46,733 bases of DNA from an uncultured Chlamydiae bacterium. Its GTDB lineage: Bacteria; Chlamydiota; Chlamydiia; Chlamydiales; Parachlamydiaceae. The DNA lies in contig CATLPS010000002.1 in the NCBI GenBank assembly GCA_950054535.1, positions 1-46,733 on the forward strand. Reading direction: 5' to 3'. This document shows, one piece after another, positions 1 through 10,481 of this stretch (the stretch's first letter is position 1; each line of letters begins with the position of its first letter). The translations under genes and the position numbers were made by a program. The notes beneath the pieces are model-generated. The model did not search any database. It was not told where the DNA came from and saw only the letters and a program-made list of their open reading frames with translations.

Positions 1-2449
1 CATCTAAAGGAGCGATCTGCTCAATGCGAATAAGCGCCACCTTTTGCTTTGCTTTTGCCTGCTTAGCGCTGAGGCTATAGTAAAGATGACCACTGCAAAA
101 AACAAGGCGGGTTGCTTTGCTAGGCCGGCTAGGGTCATCTAAAATAGTACGAAACTCCTCTTGCACCAGCTCTTTTAATGGGCTAGCGCACTCAGGCAGC
201 CGCAAGAGCGCTTTAGGAGTAAAAAGAATAAGCGGCTTTAAAACAAACTGGTGCAAATGAAGACGTAAGAGATGAAAAAGCTGAGCCGGAGTGGTCAAGT
301 TAGCAATGATCATATTACTTTGACTGAATAAAGATAAAAATCTTTCTAAACGAGCCGAAGAGTGCTCTGGACCTTGACCTTCATATCCATGAGGTAAAAA
401 AAGCACTAAATTAGAGGTCTGCCCCCACTTTTCTTCCGCGCTAGAAAGATATTGATCAATAATGATCTGCGCTCCATTGCTAAAGTCACCATATTGAGCT
501 TCCCAAATAGTCAAGCTCTTTTTTTTACAAACGCTATATCCATATTCAAATCCCATTACGGCCATTTCTGAAAGCGATGAGTTATAGATAGAAAAATTTC
601 CTTGCTCTTTTTTTAAGTGGTTAAAGGGGTAATATTCCTCTGCAGTGGTTTGATCTATCCATACAGCATGGCGTTGGCTAAACGTTCCTCTTTTGACATC
701 TTGGCCAGAGAGGCGAATGGAAAAATTTTCCCAGAGTAAAGTGGCAAAGGCCAGCTGCTCAGCTAAAGGCCACGAAATGGCTTTTTCTTCTACTACTGCT
801 TTAAGACGCTCTTGAAGCAAACTGATCACTTTAGGATGAAGGTTTAGCTCTTTTGGAACTTGGTAAAGTTTTTCTGCCAGCATTTTTAAAAATGCTATGC
901 TTATTGGCTTAAACGAGGCCTCTTCTTGGCGTAACTGCTCAGCAGTAACCTTAACAGCGCTATTTTGTTTTACCTTTGCATGCTCTTTTTCTAGTAACTC
1001 CTTAAAATCTTTTGTTATTTTTTCTGCTTTTACCTGGTTTAGTAGTTGCTTTTCTTGCAGCGTGCGAAGATAAAGAGAACAAATAGACTCTTTTTTTTTG
1101 ATTATTTGGTAGAGTAAAGGCTGCGTAAAAGCAGGTTCATCTCCTTCGTTATGACCATATTTTCTATAGCAATTCAAATCGATAAAAACATCTTGTTGAA
1201 ACTTTTGTCGAATGAAAAGCGCCATGAAGGTAGCGCGGATTGCTCCTTCTACATCTTCTGCATTGACATGCAAAACTGGCGCGTTAAAAGATTTGGCAAT
1301 GTCCGAGCAATAAAGCGTCGAGCGCGCTTCTTTAGGAGCAGTTGTAAAACCAACTTCATTATTAATAATGAAGTGAATAGTGCCGCCTGTCTTGTAACCT
1401 TTGAGATGACTAAACTGAAGTGTTTCGTAAATGACGCCTTGCCCAGCAATAGAGGCATCTCCATGAATCAAAATTGGGAGGGATAAGTTTTTTTCAGCAG
1501 CCTCTGAGTAAAAAGATTGAAACGCTTTTACTTGCCCTTCTACTACGGGGTAGATAGATTCTAGATGGCTAGGATTGGGGGGAAGTAAAAGGGCTATTTT
1601 CTGTTTAGCAGCAGTTAAATAGACTCCTTCATATCCCTGATGGTACTTAACGTCTGCTCTATTTTTTAGATGGGCTGGAAAAGCATCTTGCTCAAACTCT
1701 GCAAAAATCATGGAGTAGGGCTTTTGTAGTAAGTTTGCCAAAATATTTAGCCTTCCGCGATGAGCCATGCCAATCACAGCTCGTTGCAACCCTATTTCCC
1801 CTCCTTTTTCTAGTAACAAAGTCAACATGGGCAGCAGTGTCTCCGCTCCTTGCAGAGAAAAACGCTTTTGACCTACATATTTAATATGCAAAAACTTTTC
1901 AAATTCTTCTGCGCGGATCAAACAGTTAGCAATTAGCTCTTTTTCTTTGATAGAAAATGGATAATGAAATTGATTAGACTCAACAAATTTTTCTATCCAA
2001 CTTTGTAATGGTGGAGCGCTTTCTTTAAACTCAAAACCAATTTGTTTACAGTAAATTGTTTGTAATTTAAGAATAATTTCCTTTAAAGGCGCCTCTGCTT
2101 GTTCTAAAATCCCTAGCGTAGGAAAAACAGTCGTTAACTCTTCTGGGGAAAAGCGCAGCTCTTTTAAGGTTAAAGGCAAAGGCAGAGATTTTAATTTTTG
2201 CTTAAGAGTGCTTACCTTAGCCATTAAATGGCCAAAGCGACGATAAGCGTCAATCAGATGAAAAATCCTCTCTTTTTGCTCTGAATATTCAGTACTAGTG
2301 GGGGCAAAAGAGGAGGAAAAGCGCGTGAACTTTGTCTCCAGATCAGCAAAGTAACTTTCCCAAGAAGGATCTAGTTTGCCTGGCTGAGTTTGATAAATCT
2401 CATAAAGCTTTTCTATAAACCCATTTTCGCCGAGCTGTTCGTCTTCCAT
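1..2449 (-). CDS. sucA: 2-oxoglutarate dehydrogenase E1 component, C-terminus beyond window start (partial)
   Basis: Long minus-strand frame running off the left edge, ATG at 2449; N-terminus MEDEQLGENGFIEKLYQTQPGKLDPSWESYFADLE is typical of SucA. Not in the ORF track because it is truncated. Confidence 0.88.
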   Translation of the reverse strand, partial: MEDEQLGENGFIEKLYEIYQTQPGKLDPSWESYFADLETKFTRFSSSFAPTSTEYSEQKERIFHLIDAYRRFGHLMAKVSTLKQKLKSLPLPLTLKELRFSPEELTTVFPTLGILEQAEAPLKEIILKLQTIYCKQIGFEFKESAPPLQSWIEKFVESNQFHYPFSIKEKELIANCLIRAEEFEKFLHIKYVGQKRFSLQGAETLLPMLTLLLEKGGEIGLQRAVIGMAHRGRLNILANLLQKPYSMIFAEFEQDAFPAHLKNRADVKYHQGYEGVYLTAAKQKIALLLPPNPSHLESIYPVVEGQVKAFQSFYSEAAEKNLSLPILIHGDASIAGQGVIYETLQFSHLKGYKTGGTIHFIINNEVGFTTAPKEARSTLYCSDIAKSFNAPVLHVNAEDVEGAIRATFMALFIRQKFQQDVFIDLNCYRKYGHNEGDEPAFTQPLLYQIIKKKESICSLYLRTLQEKQLLNQVKAEKITKDFKELLEKEHAKVKQNSAVKVTAEQLRQEEASFKPISIAFLKMLAEKLYQVPKELNLHPKVISLLQERLKAVVEEKAISWPLAEQLAFATLLWENFSIRLSGQDVKRGTFSQRHAVWIDQTTAEEYYPFNHLKKEQGNFSIYNSSLSEMAVMGFEYGYSVCKKKSLTIWEAQYGDFSNGAQIIIDQYLSSAEEKWGQTSNLVLFLPHGYEGQGPEHSSARLERFLSLFSQSNMIIANLTTPAQLFHLLRLHLHQFVLKPLILFTPKALLRLPECASPLKELVQEEFRTILDDPSRPSKATRLVFCSGHLYYSLSAKQAKAKQKVALIRIEQIAPLD

Positions 2450-2536
2450 TACGTCCACAGAATTTAAAGATATTTGATATTGTCAAGATTTAACTGAGAA
2501 TTTATTATTTTTAAAGAAATTATTCTCTATTTTTTA

Positions 2537-3220
2537 GTGGATCTAAAATTCATGCATCTTTGGCCAAAGCAGCTATTAAAATTAGCTATTCAATTTTTTT
2601 CTCCTCTATTTCTTCTCACTTCGTGCTCTGAAGCAAAAAACGACCACCGCTATCAGTGGCAAAAAATTGCAGCTAGAAACGAAGAAAAGTCGCTGGATCG
2701 ACCTTTGGTTTATCAAGCTTTGCTTGCAAAGCAGTGGAAAAAAATTCCTATCCCCTTTGACCAGTCCATTTACGATAGCAAGCTTGCCGTGTGTCAATTT
2801 TTGATTGAGGAGACAAAGCCTGAATTATCTCTCTTTCTCCATACATTCCCCTTTAACAAAGGCCAAATGCGTCCTTCCCCTCAAGCGCAGATAGAGCGTT
2901 GGAAAAGGCAATTTGAAGCAGCTACTTCTTTAGAGATGGAGGTGACCCCTTTTTCTTGTAATGGCTTTTGTGGCTTAAAATTAATAGCGGAAGGAAAAAT
3001 GAAAGGAAAACCTGTACAAATGATTGCCTATGCTATGCAGCTGGCTGAGGAACATAGACGAGAAATAGAGCTGTCTTTAAGCCCTCTTGATCGGTATAAG
3101 CTAGCTGATTATACAATAAAAATTGTAGGACCTTTACTTGATTTGCAAAGGCATAAAGAAGACATTGAGAAATTTGCTCAAAGTTTTGAATTTATCGATG
3201 AGTTGACAACTACACTATGA
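2537..3220 (+). CDS. putative lipoprotein, translationally coupled to ResB-like gene
   Basis: Hydrophobic N-terminus with lipobox-like LLTSC; stop overlaps the start of the next gene (ATGA at 3217-3220). Confidence 0.7.
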   Translation: MDLKFMHLWPKQLLKLAIQFFSPLFLLTSCSEAKNDHRYQWQKIAARNEEKSLDRPLVYQALLAKQWKKIPIPFDQSIYDSKLAVCQFLIEETKPELSLFLHTFPFNKGQMRPSPQAQIERWKRQFEAATSLEMEVTPFSCNGFCGLKLIAEGKMKGKPVQMIAYAMQLAEEHRREIELSLSPLDRYKLADYTIKIVGPLLDLQRHKEDIEKFAQSFEFIDELTTTL

Positions 3221-5529
3221 AGCAGATCAAAGCGGTTTATTTTTTTTTAGGCTCTCTTTACTTTGCTATTTTCTTAATGGTAGTGGCAGCTTTAGTGGTG
3301 GCGATAGGAACAGCGATCGAAAGTATCACAGGCTCTCATCTTTTAGCAGCTAAGTGGAGCTATGATCATCCTCTTTTTTTGCTTTTACTTTGTCTGTTTT
3401 TTGTGAATATTCTTTTTTCTGCCTTACAAAGATGGCCATTTAAAAAGCGTCACTTTCCTTTTTTAATGACCCACCTTGGCCTGTTGATGATCCTTGGTGG
3501 AACCATTTTAAAAAATCAAATTGGATTGCAAGGCTATCTACAATTACTAGAAGGGTCTAGTAGCCACGAAGTGTTACTGCCCTATAGTGATGGTCTTTTG
3601 ATTGAAAAGCCTGCGAAAAAAGAGATTGTCAGCTTTGATCCGCAAAATCCTTTAAAAACTTATCAAGCAAAGAGCTTTTCCGAGCTTACTATTCAACCTA
3701 TCGCCTATTTTCCGCACGTAGAAGAGCGCTTAGAAAGCTGGATAAAGGGCGACTATTTTTTTATTAAAGGGCAAAAACCTTTAGCAGTGTCGAATTGGCA
3801 AAATGGGCAACCTTTGCCTGCTGGAACCCAAATGCATTTTGCCAGCTACCCTTATCCATGGCAAGTAGTAGCTATCAAAACCTCTGATGCAACTGAGCTC
3901 ATTGAAAAATTTTATCTTCATCAATTAAACTTAGTCATTACCAGTTCAGTAGATAGCAGAGTCTTATTGGAGCTACCACTCCAAACAGCGCTTCGCTCTT
4001 CCTTGGACATCGATGGCTCTTGCTACCTCCTGCGTCTATTTTTACCCTATTTTTTTAAGGAACAAACTATTGCTCCCAGCTTAACTGCCTATCAACTACT
4101 AAAAGAGAAGAGGCAAGAAAAAAAGCTACAGATTCTCCTGCAAGGCAAGCACGCTTTATTTAATCAAAAGCAAGAAAAATACGATAAAAATCAGGCTCAA
4201 TTTCAACTAGACTTAAAGCGTCCGCTCCCTATGCTTTTGGCTATCCAAGAAGAGACTAATGCTACTGAGCTACTTTTTTTTGATCAATATGGCAGAATTG
4301 AGCATGAGCAATTTTCTACGCAAAATATAGAAACTTTTTATGCTTATGATGGCGGATATGGCGGGTATGCCATTCAAACGACATTGCCCTTCCCTCCTTT
4401 TGCTACAGGGCGGCAAGATAAAGAAAGAGCTCTGAAGCGACAAATGGAGCAAGAGATCAATTTAGCGCTGCAAAAAGGAGCTCCTCTCAGTCCGCCTCTT
4501 GAGGTTTTTAAAAAAACCTGTAAAAAAGCAAACTTGGATTTTGCCCAGACATTTATTCTCTATCTTCAGCAGTGGAAAAAAAATGGCCAAATACTATTTG
4601 AAAATCCGCAAGACCCAGCCCTTACCCTTTTTTTTAAAAATCTTTACTGGAAAGAAGAGGAGTTAAAAGTACAAAAAGCTTGCCAGTGGGTCTATCTCCT
4701 TTACCAACGTTTTCACAACTTATTAAAAGAGAAAAAAGAACTTAGGTCTTATTTAAAAAAGCAGCGCTGGCCGTTTACTATAGACTCTTTTAATAGTCCT
4801 ACGAACTTTTTTATGCAGCTTGCAGAACAAACTTTTTTTATAGCAGATAAACTCCCTGAATGCCCTATCGAAGCAGCTACCCTAAAAGAAAAAAACTCGC
4901 TGTTATCAGCATTTTTTTTAGCCTATAAAATAGATCCTCAGCTTCTATTTCCTTCTTTAGAGCAAATCTCTTGTGAAAGCGATTATGCCCTATTTGAAAG
5001 ATGGCAACCTATTGAAATTGAGACTACTTTAAAAAGTAGATTAGTGCAGCTTTATCCACCTTTAAAGATAGAAGAGAGGCAACCTGGAATTATTATAGAA
5101 GTTTGTAAGGGAACGCAAAAAGAGTTAATTGCTCTTGCTTATCATCCGACAGGCCTAAAATGGCCCATTTTTCAAGGGCGCTATAAGCTACGCTACCAGC
5201 CTCAAGCAATAAAAATTCCTTACTCCATTCAACTTAAGCAAGCCAGAGAAATTTGTTATCCAGGAACTACTCAAACCTATAGTTATGAAGCTGATATAGG
5301 TATGAAGAAAAAAGATAAAAAACGGTTAAAAACTTTAAGTATGAACAGTGTACATGAAACATGGGATGGATATCGCTTTTATCTCTCTGCTATTAGCAAA
5401 CCCTCTTTACACGCTTTAAAGTCCGCCCAAATCATCGTTAATCGCGATCCGGCTAAATATTTTTTAACCTACCCTGGTATTTTTCTTGTTTTTATGGGAA
5501 CAATTTTACTTTTTTGGTTTAAACGCTAA
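3217..5529 (+). CDS. resB: ResB/Ccs1-like cytochrome c biogenesis protein
   Basis: N-terminal TM pattern (LGSLYFAIFLMVVAALVVAIGTAIES...), THLGLLMILGGTIL helix, large soluble domain, C-terminal TM; CcsA-like gene just downstream. Confidence 0.82.
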   Translation: MKQIKAVYFFLGSLYFAIFLMVVAALVVAIGTAIESITGSHLLAAKWSYDHPLFLLLLCLFFVNILFSALQRWPFKKRHFPFLMTHLGLLMILGGTILKNQIGLQGYLQLLEGSSSHEVLLPYSDGLLIEKPAKKEIVSFDPQNPLKTYQAKSFSELTIQPIAYFPHVEERLESWIKGDYFFIKGQKPLAVSNWQNGQPLPAGTQMHFASYPYPWQVVAIKTSDATELIEKFYLHQLNLVITSSVDSRVLLELPLQTALRSSLDIDGSCYLLRLFLPYFFKEQTIAPSLTAYQLLKEKRQEKKLQILLQGKHALFNQKQEKYDKNQAQFQLDLKRPLPMLLAIQEETNATELLFFDQYGRIEHEQFSTQNIETFYAYDGGYGGYAIQTTLPFPPFATGRQDKERALKRQMEQEINLALQKGAPLSPPLEVFKKTCKKANLDFAQTFILYLQQWKKNGQILFENPQDPALTLFFKNLYWKEEELKVQKACQWVYLLYQRFHNLLKEKKELRSYLKKQRWPFTIDSFNSPTNFFMQLAEQTFFIADKLPECPIEAATLKEKNSLLSAFFLAYKIDPQLLFPSLEQISCESDYALFERWQPIEIETTLKSRLVQLYPPLKIEERQPGIIIEVCKGTQKELIALAYHPTGLKWPIFQGRYKLRYQPQAIKIPYSIQLKQAREICYPGTTQTYSYEADIGMKKKDKKRLKTLSMNSVHETWDGYRFYLSAISKPSLHALKSAQIIVNRDPAKYFLTYPGIFLVFMGTILLFWFKR

Positions 5530-5535
5530 AAGCTT

Positions 5536-5982
5536 TTAACTAAGCTCTAAAACCAAATAGTTGCCCTCTTCACAAATTCCTTCTTCTACGGCATACCAAT
5601 TATTTTTTAAGTAAAAAGCGATTGCTTTTTCATTTTTTATCAAACATTTTAAGCGATAAGGCAGAGCAAATTTATCAAGAAGAGTTTGCATTAATATTTG
5701 CCCCACTCCTTTTCGTTGGTAGGTGGGTAACACAAAAAAATGGTGGATAAAAAGAGGTTTTTCTTTTTCGTAAATGGAGACAAATCCCACTATTTGCCCT
5801 TTTTTCTCCTCTGCTAAAAAAATCGTTTCCTTACAAAAAGCTTTTTCTATCTGGTCTATGTTAAAAAAAGAAGCAGGTTGCCAATAAAAGGTATCTCGCC
5901 TCGTTAAAAGAAAAACTTTTTTTAATAAGGCAAGATCGGTGAAAACAGCTTGTCTTACTTGATACTGTTGTTTGTCCATCAT
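5536..5982 (-). CDS. GNAT-family N-acetyltransferase
   Basis: VRQAVFTDLALLKK...HHFFVLPTYQRKGVGQILMQTLLD...AIAFYLKNNWYAVEEG: GNAT acetyl-CoA binding motif (QRKGVGQ). Track start 6051 would overlap a small upstream ORF; internal ATG at 5982 preferred. Confidence 0.8.
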   Translation of the reverse strand: MMDKQQYQVRQAVFTDLALLKKVFLLTRRDTFYWQPASFFNIDQIEKAFCKETIFLAEEKKGQIVGFVSIYEKEKPLFIHHFFVLPTYQRKGVGQILMQTLLDKFALPYRLKCLIKNEKAIAFYLKNNWYAVEEGICEEGNYLVLELS

Positions 5983-6022
5983 TGGCTTTAAGAAAGAATC
6001 TTTTTTCTTTTGTCTTTTTATT

Positions 6023-6175
6023 TTAATGGCGTTTGCGCGGTGGAATATCATCTACTGATTGGATAGTCTTGTGTGTAGCCCTCTTTTTCTCTTTGTCTTT
6101 CATGGGCTCTTCTACTTCTGTATAAAGAGTATCAATAAGATTGCCGGCATATGGGGAATGTTTTTTCTTTTTCAT
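6023..6175 (-). CDS. small basic hypothetical protein (50 aa)
   Basis: ATG at 6175 preceded by strong RBS (AGGAGG CTTTT ATG); translation MKKKKHSPYAGNLIDTLYTEVEEPMKDKEKKRATHKTIQSVDDIPPRKRH*. Below the ORF-track length cutoff. Confidence 0.55.
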   Translation of the reverse strand: MKKKKHSPYAGNLIDTLYTEVEEPMKDKEKKRATHKTIQSVDDIPPRKRH

Positions 6176-6366
6176 AAAAGCCTCCTACACGGTTTAAGGG
6201 GTCTGAAAACCCTACCTTAATTCTATCACATTTTCAAATAAAAAATTGACTTTATCTTTTTTTATTAAAGCTGTTTTTTTTCTTATATTGCAGATAAAAG
6301 CCAACTTATCTTAAATAGCTAAAAAATAATTGATAACTACAAATCTTTTTTAAGTTTTAAATTTTT

Positions 6367-8403
6367 GTGAAAAATTTTTTTCTCTTTTCTCTATTTTCTT
6401 TCTTTTTGCCTTTTTTATTAGTTGGACAAACGGAAAACTACCCAGTTCTTTTTAAAGGCAGATACCGGCCCGCTACCGTCTATGCAAAACTTTGGCTTTT
6501 TGACTTTTCTCATGATGATCATTTTCGCCTGAAAGAAGAAAAAAAATTCATGCCAAACTCAGCTTTGGATTTTCTTCTTCAACTGAGTGTAATGGGCCAT
6601 GAGCCATGGAAAAATAGTCCACTTTTTTGGGTAGATTCAAAAGAGATCAAAAAAATAACAGGTCTTCCTACAAAAACTCGGCGATTTAGCTATAATGAAT
6701 TGAACCAAGCATTTTATCGCCATCCAGCTACCTCTCTTAAGCTTTTAAAGTCTCTTCTTTTTTTTGAGCTTTTAAATAACCACTTTTCTTCGGTGCAAAC
6801 AGATTTACCTCGCCGGTTTCCCTTAAAATTTTTTAAGCAAACTCTTTTAGTGAGTGTCTGTTCATCTAGCGTCACTCTTTTGGCGGTGCCTCAAGACTTT
6901 CCTTGGACTATTTCAACGCCTTTGCAGTGGACATTTGACCTTAAAGAAGAGCAAAAAAAAATGAAAAAGTATAAAAAAATCATGGAAAGCTTTTCTTTTT
7001 TAACTAAAGAGCTCTATCAATTTGCGCAGATTATCCCCCTGAAAGTAAGCCAACAAAAGTTTTATAATACCTATGTACAACTAAAGAAACTCTCCTTTTC
7101 TCCTCAAGAAATCTCAAAAAGATTGGAAGAAGCTTTTCCTTTAAAAATGCGTCTTCTTTCTGCCAGCTCTTTGCTACTTGCTTTGCCTGGTCAAGATGGA
7201 AAAGAGTGGTTTTCCCTTAATTCTCTAGGGCTTTTAACCTACTGCCCTGAAAAAAACTCATTAAAGCCAATTAAAAATTTTACCCTCTATTCCAATCAAA
7301 ACTTTAAAAAAATCCAAAGCCGATTTCTTAAAATGCAAAAAGCCATTTTGCAAGGCGATCAAGAAGAAATAAACTCTTCTCAGCAGGCAATTGCGCGCGC
7401 GCTTTGTACTGCTTATGCTTCTTTGGAGAACAAAGTGGCTAGCCGAGCAGAAAAAAAAGCGATCTATTATCCTAGCTTTAACCAGTTAAAAGCAGAAAAT
7501 TACTACTATCTTTATCCTTGGATGAAAATAATCATTATTTTTTATAGCATTGCTGCAATTTTTTTATACTTTAGCTATTTTTTCCCCTCCTCTTTTGTTA
7601 ATAGACTTGGCCTTTCTTTATTTGCTCTCACTTTTTTCTTTCATACTCTTTTGTTGATTGGGCGTAGCTACCTTTTGTCCAGGCCTCCGGTAGCGAATAT
7701 GTTTGAAACAGTCATGTATGTTCCTTGGGTTGCAAGTTTGATTGCCTGCGTTTTTTATTTACGTAAAAAAAACACTCTACCTTTACTTGCTGCCAGCTCG
7801 ATTGCAGTTGTACTGCTCTCATTAGCCGAATTTACACAGTTAAGTCAAGATCTAGAGAACGTGCAGGCCGTTTTAGACTCGCAATTTTGGCTATTTATTC
7901 ATGTACTTCTTGTAGTAGGAAGTTATGGACTGTTTGCTCTAGGCGCGCTTCTTGCACACTTTTACTTGGGAGCTTTTTGCATTGGCTTCAAACCTTCTTC
8001 TTCCTTAACGCTAGTGAACTCTATTCTACAAAGCCTTTATTTAGGTCTTACTTTATTGATTGTAGGAACTTTACTTGGCGGGATATGGGCTGCAGAAAGC
8101 TGGGGTAGATTTTGGGACTGGGACCCTAAAGAGTCGTGGGCATTTATTTCTATTTGCCTTTATTTAGCATGTGTTCACGCCTATAGATACCATAAAATTA
8201 GCGCTTTTGGACTCTCTGTAGGGGCCATTGTTGGATTTTTAGCAATTAGCTTTACTTGGTATGGCGTCAATTATATTTTAGGCACTGGTTTGCATAGTTA
8301 TGGATTTGGCTCTGGAGGACAGACTTTTTACTACTCATTTATTTTCATCGAGCTCTTTTTTTTATTTTGTTCTTTTTTTGCTTATCGCCATAAAAAAATG
8401 TAA
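6367..8403 (+). CDS. ccsA: CcsA/ResC-like cytochrome c assembly protein with N-terminal soluble domain
   Basis: C-terminal multi-TM region with tryptophan-rich heme motif WGRFWDWDPKESWAFIS; GTG start; N-terminal signal-like segment and ~350-aa soluble region. Confidence 0.85.
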   Translation: MKNFFLFSLFSFFLPFLLVGQTENYPVLFKGRYRPATVYAKLWLFDFSHDDHFRLKEEKKFMPNSALDFLLQLSVMGHEPWKNSPLFWVDSKEIKKITGLPTKTRRFSYNELNQAFYRHPATSLKLLKSLLFFELLNNHFSSVQTDLPRRFPLKFFKQTLLVSVCSSSVTLLAVPQDFPWTISTPLQWTFDLKEEQKKMKKYKKIMESFSFLTKELYQFAQIIPLKVSQQKFYNTYVQLKKLSFSPQEISKRLEEAFPLKMRLLSASSLLLALPGQDGKEWFSLNSLGLLTYCPEKNSLKPIKNFTLYSNQNFKKIQSRFLKMQKAILQGDQEEINSSQQAIARALCTAYASLENKVASRAEKKAIYYPSFNQLKAENYYYLYPWMKIIIIFYSIAAIFLYFSYFFPSSFVNRLGLSLFALTFFFHTLLLIGRSYLLSRPPVANMFETVMYVPWVASLIACVFYLRKKNTLPLLAASSIAVVLLSLAEFTQLSQDLENVQAVLDSQFWLFIHVLLVVGSYGLFALGALLAHFYLGAFCIGFKPSSSLTLVNSILQSLYLGLTLLIVGTLLGGIWAAESWGRFWDWDPKESWAFISICLYLACVHAYRYHKISAFGLSVGAIVGFLAISFTWYGVNYILGTGLHSYGFGSGGQTFYYSFIFIELFFLFCSFFAYRHKKM

Positions 8404-8664
8404 ACAACATAAAAAATTTTTTAATTTTTTACATTTCTCGATTGGGCTTAAAACTTTTGCTATGCTAGCATGCAATTTAATAGTGAGCTTATCAGTAAGA
8501 CTATTAGTTTTTAAGAGATCGCAAAAATAGCTGACAAGCGGTTTTTAAGCAAAAACTCTCCTTAAAAAAGGAAAACCTAGTTGACCTTTAGAAAAAAATT
8601 GAAAAATAATCTTTAAACATTTAGCATCTTTCAGACAACAAATAAAAATTTTGTCGATCTGCAA

Positions 8665-9159
8665 ATGAAAGCGCTAATGGAAGGGAATGTAAGTGAAAAT
8701 ATGAGACATGTTAAAAGCGAAAGACTAAAGAAACTTGAAAGCGAGCTAAGTGACCTTGAGCAATGGTTAAAACTTGGTTTAGTTCCTAAAAAAGATATTG
8801 ATAAGCATAAAAATGAAATTTCTGGAGTAAAAGCTAGAATCGAAGAAGAAAAAGAGCGCCTACAATCTTTAAAAGAAAGCGGCGAAGCAGAAGAGTATAT
8901 CACACCTAAAAAGACCGCCCTAAGGGGAGGGTATAACGACATGCCGACTATTCCCGATATCGATATGGATAATAATGGAGGGGGCGGCAGCGATACTGGT
9001 TTTGATATGGATACCGATGTGATGGAAGTCGAACATACTTCAGAAGAAAAAGATGAGGAGGATCTCACCGAAAACGATACCGATGATGAATCTTATTTCA
9101 GCGACAAAAATCGTTGGCGTCGAGGTGGAATTGTAGATCCAGATGCCAATGATTGGTAG
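8665..9159 (+). CDS. conserved chlamydial hypothetical (CT053-like by position), coiled coil plus acidic tail
   Basis: Sits between sucA and hemW/hemN-like genes as in Chlamydia; acidic C-terminus EEKDEEDLTENDTDDESYFSDKN; overlaps the next gene. Frame is open ~45 nt upstream of the ATG, so the start is uncertain. Confidence 0.65.
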   Translation: MKALMEGNVSENMRHVKSERLKKLESELSDLEQWLKLGLVPKKDIDKHKNEISGVKARIEEEKERLQSLKESGEAEEYITPKKTALRGGYNDMPTIPDIDMDNNGGGGSDTGFDMDTDVMEVEHTSEEKDEEDLTENDTDDESYFSDKNRWRRGGIVDPDANDW

Positions 9160-10304
9160 ACCATTTGCAAAAAGACTTTAGCCTCTATATTCACATTCCT
9201 TTTTGTACTCAAAAGTGCGATTATTGTCATTTTTATGTTTTGCCAAATCAGGAACATCTCCATGATTTGCTTTTGGAAGGACTACTTTTAGAATGGCAAA
9301 GAGTTGTCAAGCTTTTACAAAATAGGCGCCTTGTTTCTATCTATTTTGGAGGGGGTACTCCCTCTTTATTTGGTGCAAAGCGCCTGCAAAAACTATTAAA
9401 TACTATCTTAACCTCCCCCATTTTACTTTCTCCTTTTTTAGAGATCACTTTAGAAGCGAATCCAGAAAAAATCGATTTGAAGCTCATGCAAGCTTATGCA
9501 GAGATAGGCATTAACCGTTTGAGCATTGGGGTGCAGTCATTTGATGATCAGCTGCTAAAAATTTTAGGTAGAGTACATAGCGCTAAAATGGCTAAAGAAG
9601 CAATTTTTACGGCTGTAAAAGCAGGTATTGATAATATCACCATCGATTTAATGTATGAACTACCGCATCAAACAGTGCAGCAGTGGCAGCAAACGTTAAA
9701 TGAAGTACAAGAGCTCCCTATCACTCACCTTTCGCTTTATAACTTAACCATTGAGCCTCAAACTCTATTTTATAAAAAGCGCCATTCTCTTGCACTAGTG
9801 AGGCCAAATCAAGAAGAAAGTCTAGAGATGTATTTAAGCGCTGTCAACACTTTTAAAGCGCAAGGATTAAAGCAGTATGAAATTTCTGCATTTGCAAAAG
9901 AGGGCTTTGCATCTCAGCACAATAGCGGCTATTGGACAGCCAGGCCTTTTTTAGGGCTGGGCCCTTCTGCTTTTAGTTTTTGGAACCAACAGCGCTTTCA
10001 AAATATTGCAAATTTAAATAAGTATTATAAATTACTAGCAAGCGGGCAATCTCCTGTAGATTTTAAAGAAGCTTTATCTTCAAACGCTTTGCGCAGAGAA
10101 CTTCTTGTGATCCACTTACGTTTAACTAAAGGAGTCGACCTTACGCATTTTCAACATACTCATGGCAATTTAGACAAAGAGACTTTAGACGCTTTAGAAA
10201 AGTTAAAAAGCCAACGCCTTTTAATCACAACAGAAAAAAATGTGATTAAACTTTCTGACCTAGGGCTGCTTTATCATGATGCCATCGCAGAAGAGCTTAT
10301 TTAA
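9153..10304 (+). CDS. hemW: radical SAM HemW/HemN-like protein (coproporphyrinogen III oxidase-like)
   Basis: YIHIPFCTQKCDYCHFYV (CX3CX2C followed by HF, HemW-like), YFGGGTPSLF, ANPEKIDLKLMQAYAEIGINRLSIGVQSFDD. Confidence 0.88.
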   Translation: MVDHLQKDFSLYIHIPFCTQKCDYCHFYVLPNQEHLHDLLLEGLLLEWQRVVKLLQNRRLVSIYFGGGTPSLFGAKRLQKLLNTILTSPILLSPFLEITLEANPEKIDLKLMQAYAEIGINRLSIGVQSFDDQLLKILGRVHSAKMAKEAIFTAVKAGIDNITIDLMYELPHQTVQQWQQTLNEVQELPITHLSLYNLTIEPQTLFYKKRHSLALVRPNQEESLEMYLSAVNTFKAQGLKQYEISAFAKEGFASQHNSGYWTARPFLGLGPSAFSFWNQQRFQNIANLNKYYKLLASGQSPVDFKEALSSNALRRELLVIHLRLTKGVDLTHFQHTHGNLDKETLDALEKLKSQRLLITTEKNVIKLSDLGLLYHDAIAEELI

Positions 10305-10481
10305 ATCTAAGATCCAATGATCCTCAATGAGTTAAAATTTTATTTATCTCCCTATTTTTTTATAATTTTTATAAAAATTTATTTAATATCTTAACAAATA
10401 GTTAATCAACTCTTATTTTGATTAATAATTAAAAAGATAAGATAATTGAATATATAAAATAGAAAATGAGGTTGTCTATTC

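Noticed and set aside
1151-1486. ORFs 1151-1486 (+) and 1249-1464 (-)
   Set aside because: Inside the sucA coding frame on the opposite strand or a different frame; no independent evidence.
8631-9068. 145-aa minus-strand ORF
   Set aside because: Serine-rich antisense artefact of the acidic CT053-like gene.
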